Shown here in pieces: positions 6,292 to 8,654 of a stretch of DNA of 8,654 bases (positions are counted from its first letter, which is position 1; the number at the start of each line of letters is the position of its first letter). The position numbers and the translations under genes were made by a program. The stretch is from Chitinophagaceae bacterium. Lineage in GTDB: Bacteria > Bacteroidota > Bacteroidia > Chitinophagales > Chitinophagaceae. The notes under the pieces were generated by a model, which did not search any database, was not told where the DNA came from, and worked only from the letters and a program-made list of their open reading frames with translations. Where the stretch lies: contig JALOMX010000065.1 of NCBI GenBank assembly GCA_025455245.1, positions 1 to 8,654 on the forward strand, written 5' to 3'.

Positions 6292-8556
6292 ATGTTCGAT
6301 CTTTCCATGATTAAAGCAGTGTACGAGCGCTTTCCCGGCCGTGTTGCTGCAGCCCGCAAAGCAGTTGGGCGCCCGCTTACTTTAACCGAAAAAATATTGT
6401 ATGCCCACCTGTGGCAGGGAGATGCAACTGAAGCCTATGGACGTGGAAAAAGTTATGTGGACTTTGCCCCCGATCGTGTAGCCATGCAGGATGCAACCGC
6501 TCAAATGGCATTGCTCCAGTTCATGCAGGCCGGTCGTGCAAAAGTTGCTGTACCAAGCACCGTGCATTGCGACCACCTGATTGTAGCTAAAAGCGGCAGT
6601 AAAGAAGATCTGAACAAAGCAGTAAATGATAGCCGCGAGGTATTTGACTTTCTCGCTTCTGTATCCAACAAATATGGGATTGGTTTCTGGAAACCCGGCG
6701 CCGGTATCATTCACCAGGTTGTGCTTGAAAACTATGCATTCCCCGGTGGCATGATGATTGGTACCGACAGCCACACCGTAAACGCCGGCGGCCTTGGTAT
6801 GATTGCCATAGGTGTTGGCGGAGCAGATGCCTGCGATGTTATGGCAGGGCTTCCCTGGGAATTAAAAATGCCAAAACTCATTGGAATTAAGCTCACCGGA
6901 AAACTGAACGGCTGGACCGCTCCTAAAGATGTAATCCTGAAAGTTGCAGGCATCCTAACCGTAAAAGGCGGAACCGGTGCCGTAGTAGAATATTTTGGCG
7001 AAGGCGCCATTGCCATGAGCTGTACAGGTAAAGGTACTATCTGTAACATGGGCGCTGAAATTGGCGCTACCACTTCAACTTTCGGATACGATGAAAGCAT
7101 GAGCCGCTACCTGAAAGCTACCGGCCGTGAAGAAGTGGCCGCACTTGCCGATGGCATTGCCGAACACCTTACCGGCGACCCCGAGGTATATGCAAATCCA
7201 GAACAATATTTTGATCAGGTGATCGAAATCAACCTGAGCGAACTGGAACCGCACCTCAACGGACCTTTCACGCCCGATCTTGCCACACCTATCAGTAAAA
7301 TGAAGGAGGCTGCTGCCGCCAACAACTGGCCTACCAAAGTGGAAGTAGGTCTGATCGGAAGCTGTACAAACTCATCCTATGAGGATATCAGCCGCGCGGT
7401 AAGCCTGGCAAAGCAGGTGGCAGAAAAGGGCCTGAAAACAAAAGCTGAATTCACCATAACACCTGGTTCTGAGCAAGTTAGATACACTATTGAAAGAGAC
7501 GGTTTCTTGGATACCTTCGCCGAAATAGGCGCTAAGGTGTTTGCAAATGCCTGCGGCCCCTGCATTGGTATGTGGGATCGTATGGGCGCCGAAAAGCAGG
7601 AGCGCAATACCATTGTTCACAGCTTCAACCGCAACTTTGCCAAGCGTGCCGATGGCAACCCCAATACGCTTGCCTTTGTGGCAAGCCCTGAGTTAGTAAC
7701 TGCTTTGGCCATTGCCGGAGACCTTACCTTTAACCCGCTCACCGATACCCTGACTAACGAAAAGGGTGAGCAGGTGAAGCTTGACCCGCCAAGCGGAGAC
7801 GAACTGCCTGTGCGCGGATTTGCCGTGGAAGATGCCGGTTATCAGGCGCCTGCAGAAGATGGCAGCGGTGTAACGGTGGCCGTTAGCCCCACAAGCAACC
7901 GCCTGCAACTGCTCGATCCGTTCCCTGCATGGGAAGGCACCGACTTGAAAGGCCTGAAACTGCTCATCAAGGCAAAAGGAAAATGTACCACCGACCACAT
8001 CAGCATGGCAGGTCCGTGGTTGAAATTCCGCGGCCACCTCGATAACATCAGCAACAACCTGCTGATCGGGGCAGTAAACTATTTCAACGAAAAGACCGAT
8101 AACGTAAAGAACCAACTGACCGGCGAATATGGCCCTGTACCGGCTACGCAACGCGCCTACAAGGCCGCAGGTGTTGGCACCGTTGTTGTTGGCGATGAAA
8201 ACTATGGCGAAGGAAGCAGCCGCGAACACGCCGCTATGCAGCCCCGGCACCTTGGAGTACGCGCGGTATTGGTAAAAAGCTTTGCACGCATCCACGAAAC
8301 CAACCTGAAAAAGCAGGGTATGCTCGCGCTTACTTTCAATGACAAATCCGATTACGATAAGATTCAGGAAGACGACAGCATTGACATTATCGGACTAACT
8401 GAGTTTGCCCCCGGCAAGCCGCTCACGTTAGTGTTAAACCATGCAGATGGGACATCTGATTCCATTAGCGTGAACCACACGTACAACGAGCAGCAGATCG
8501 AGTGGTTTAAGGAAGGTGCTGCGCTTAACATTATCAGGAAGCAGTTTGCGGCTTAG
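6292..8556 (+). CDS. Aconitate hydratase, mitochondrial-type
   Basis: Cytoplasmic [4Fe-4S] enzyme of the TCA cycle, interconverting citrate and isocitrate through cis-aconitate. It is 754 aa, the length of mature mitochondrial aconitase and shorter than bacterial AcnA or AcnB. Cluster ligands are C358 (GSCTNSS) and C421/C424 (ACGPCIG). Active-site residues seen are D94-H95 (HCDHL), H141, D159/H161 (GTDSHT), R447 and R452 (SFNRNFAKR), R580 (WLKFRGHL) and S642-S643-R644 ([10 protein letters not shown]). From memory, the cysteine, R447, R452, R580 and S642-R644 numbers equal those of pig mitochondrial aconitase. The order is the standard one: three cluster-binding alpha/beta domains, a linker at ~500-540, then the swivelling C-terminal domain. 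The start at 6292 fits, since [14 protein letters not shown] leads directly into the conserved N-terminus. The frame is intact. The gene appears monocistronic, with its own spacer and terminator. Confidence 0.97.
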   Translation: MFDLSMIKAVYERFPGRVAAARKAVGRPLTLTEKILYAHLWQGDATEAYGRGKSYVDFAPDRVAMQDATAQMALLQFMQAGRAKVAVPSTVHCDHLIVAKSGSKEDLNKAVNDSREVFDFLASVSNKYGIGFWKPGAGIIHQVVLENYAFPGGMMIGTDSHTVNAGGLGMIAIGVGGADACDVMAGLPWELKMPKLIGIKLTGKLNGWTAPKDVILKVAGILTVKGGTGAVVEYFGEGAIAMSCTGKGTICNMGAEIGATTSTFGYDESMSRYLKATGREEVAALADGIAEHLTGDPEVYANPEQYFDQVIEINLSELEPHLNGPFTPDLATPISKMKEAAAANNWPTKVEVGLIGSCTNSSYEDISRAVSLAKQVAEKGLKTKAEFTITPGSEQVRYTIERDGFLDTFAEIGAKVFANACGPCIGMWDRMGAEKQERNTIVHSFNRNFAKRADGNPNTLAFVASPELVTALAIAGDLTFNPLTDTLTNEKGEQVKLDPPSGDELPVRGFAVEDAGYQAPAEDGSGVTVAVSPTSNRLQLLDPFPAWEGTDLKGLKLLIKAKGKCTTDHISMAGPWLKFRGHLDNISNNLLIGAVNYFNEKTDNVKNQLTGEYGPVPATQRAYKAAGVGTVVVGDENYGEGSSREHAAMQPRHLGVRAVLVKSFARIHETNLKKQGMLALTFNDKSDYDKIQEDDSIDIIGLTEFAPGKPLTLVLNHADGTSDSISVNHTYNEQQIEWFKEGAALNIIRKQFAA

Positions 8557-8591
8557 GTTGACAGGTTGAAATGTTATTGGTTTACAAGTTT

Positions 8592-8624
8592 AAATCCCGT
8601 CATTGAAAAATGGCGGGATTTTTA
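8592..8624 (+). terminator. Intrinsic terminator of the aconitase gene
   Basis: Starting 36 nt after the aconitase stop, arms 8592-8604 and 8609-8621 pair over 13 bp (one G-U pair at 8600/8613) around a GAAA tetraloop (8605-8608). The stem runs into a T-run at 8619-8624. The outer base pairs are A-T, so it could partly serve a gene arriving from the right as well. Confidence 0.88.
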
Positions 8625-8654
8625 TTGTTTGGGCAAAAGAGAAAATCTTTATCT

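Noticed and set aside
7693..8295. 200-codon minus-strand frame opposite aconitase.
   Set aside because: Shadow of the aconitase reading frame, with no domain pattern or plausible start context.

Overview
The window reads as chromosomal DNA of a Gram-negative member of the Bacteroidota, probably near the Chitinophagales/Sphingobacteriales. This is inferred from protein style: a reg_prop/Y_Y_Y sensor kinase paired with a LytTR regulator, secreted proteins with 'GIGT..P..KL.V.G' modules, a small PspC protein of Bacteroidota type and a mitochondrial-type aconitase. TAnnTTTG-like promoter boxes and weak or absent Shine-Dalgarno sequences agree. KdsA shows that the cell makes Kdo, hence LPS. I see no tRNA, rRNA, CRISPR array, transposase, integrase or phage gene, and no abrupt change in base composition.

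Layout. (1) 1-2064, plus strand: the 3' part of a LytS-type sensor histidine kinase gene, cut by the window edge, followed after 6 nt by its LytTR response regulator; this is a classic two-component pair. (2) 2163-3647, plus strand: a secreted, repeat-bearing, tail-fibre-like surface protein, preceded by a short spacer with an 8-bp inverted repeat and a possible promoter. (3) 3711-4541, plus strand: kdsA, with an unusual hairpin/promoter overlap directly at its start codon. After 33 nt comes 4575-5867, a secreted beta-propeller-like protein of unknown function, possibly co-transcribed with kdsA. (4) 5870-6094, minus strand: a 74-aa PspC-domain membrane protein whose stop lies 2 nt from the stop of the preceding gene. 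(5) 6095-6291: an AT-rich divergent promoter region. (6) 6292-8556, plus strand: complete aconitase, closed by a strong intrinsic terminator at 8592-8624.

How the genes work together: apart from the kinase/regulator pair there is no obvious shared pathway. kdsA serves outer-membrane LPS synthesis, aconitase serves the TCA cycle, and the two signal-peptide proteins act outside the cytoplasm. The kinase pair could control the adjacent secreted protein, but only proximity supports that.

I do not see a clear new multi-gene system. The points most worth a second look are a KdsA substrate-motif variant (KAHRT in place of KANRS), the perfect TAnnTTTG box inside an inverted repeat abutting the kdsA start codon, the inverted repeat after the regulator gene, and the architecture of the tail-fibre-like protein.
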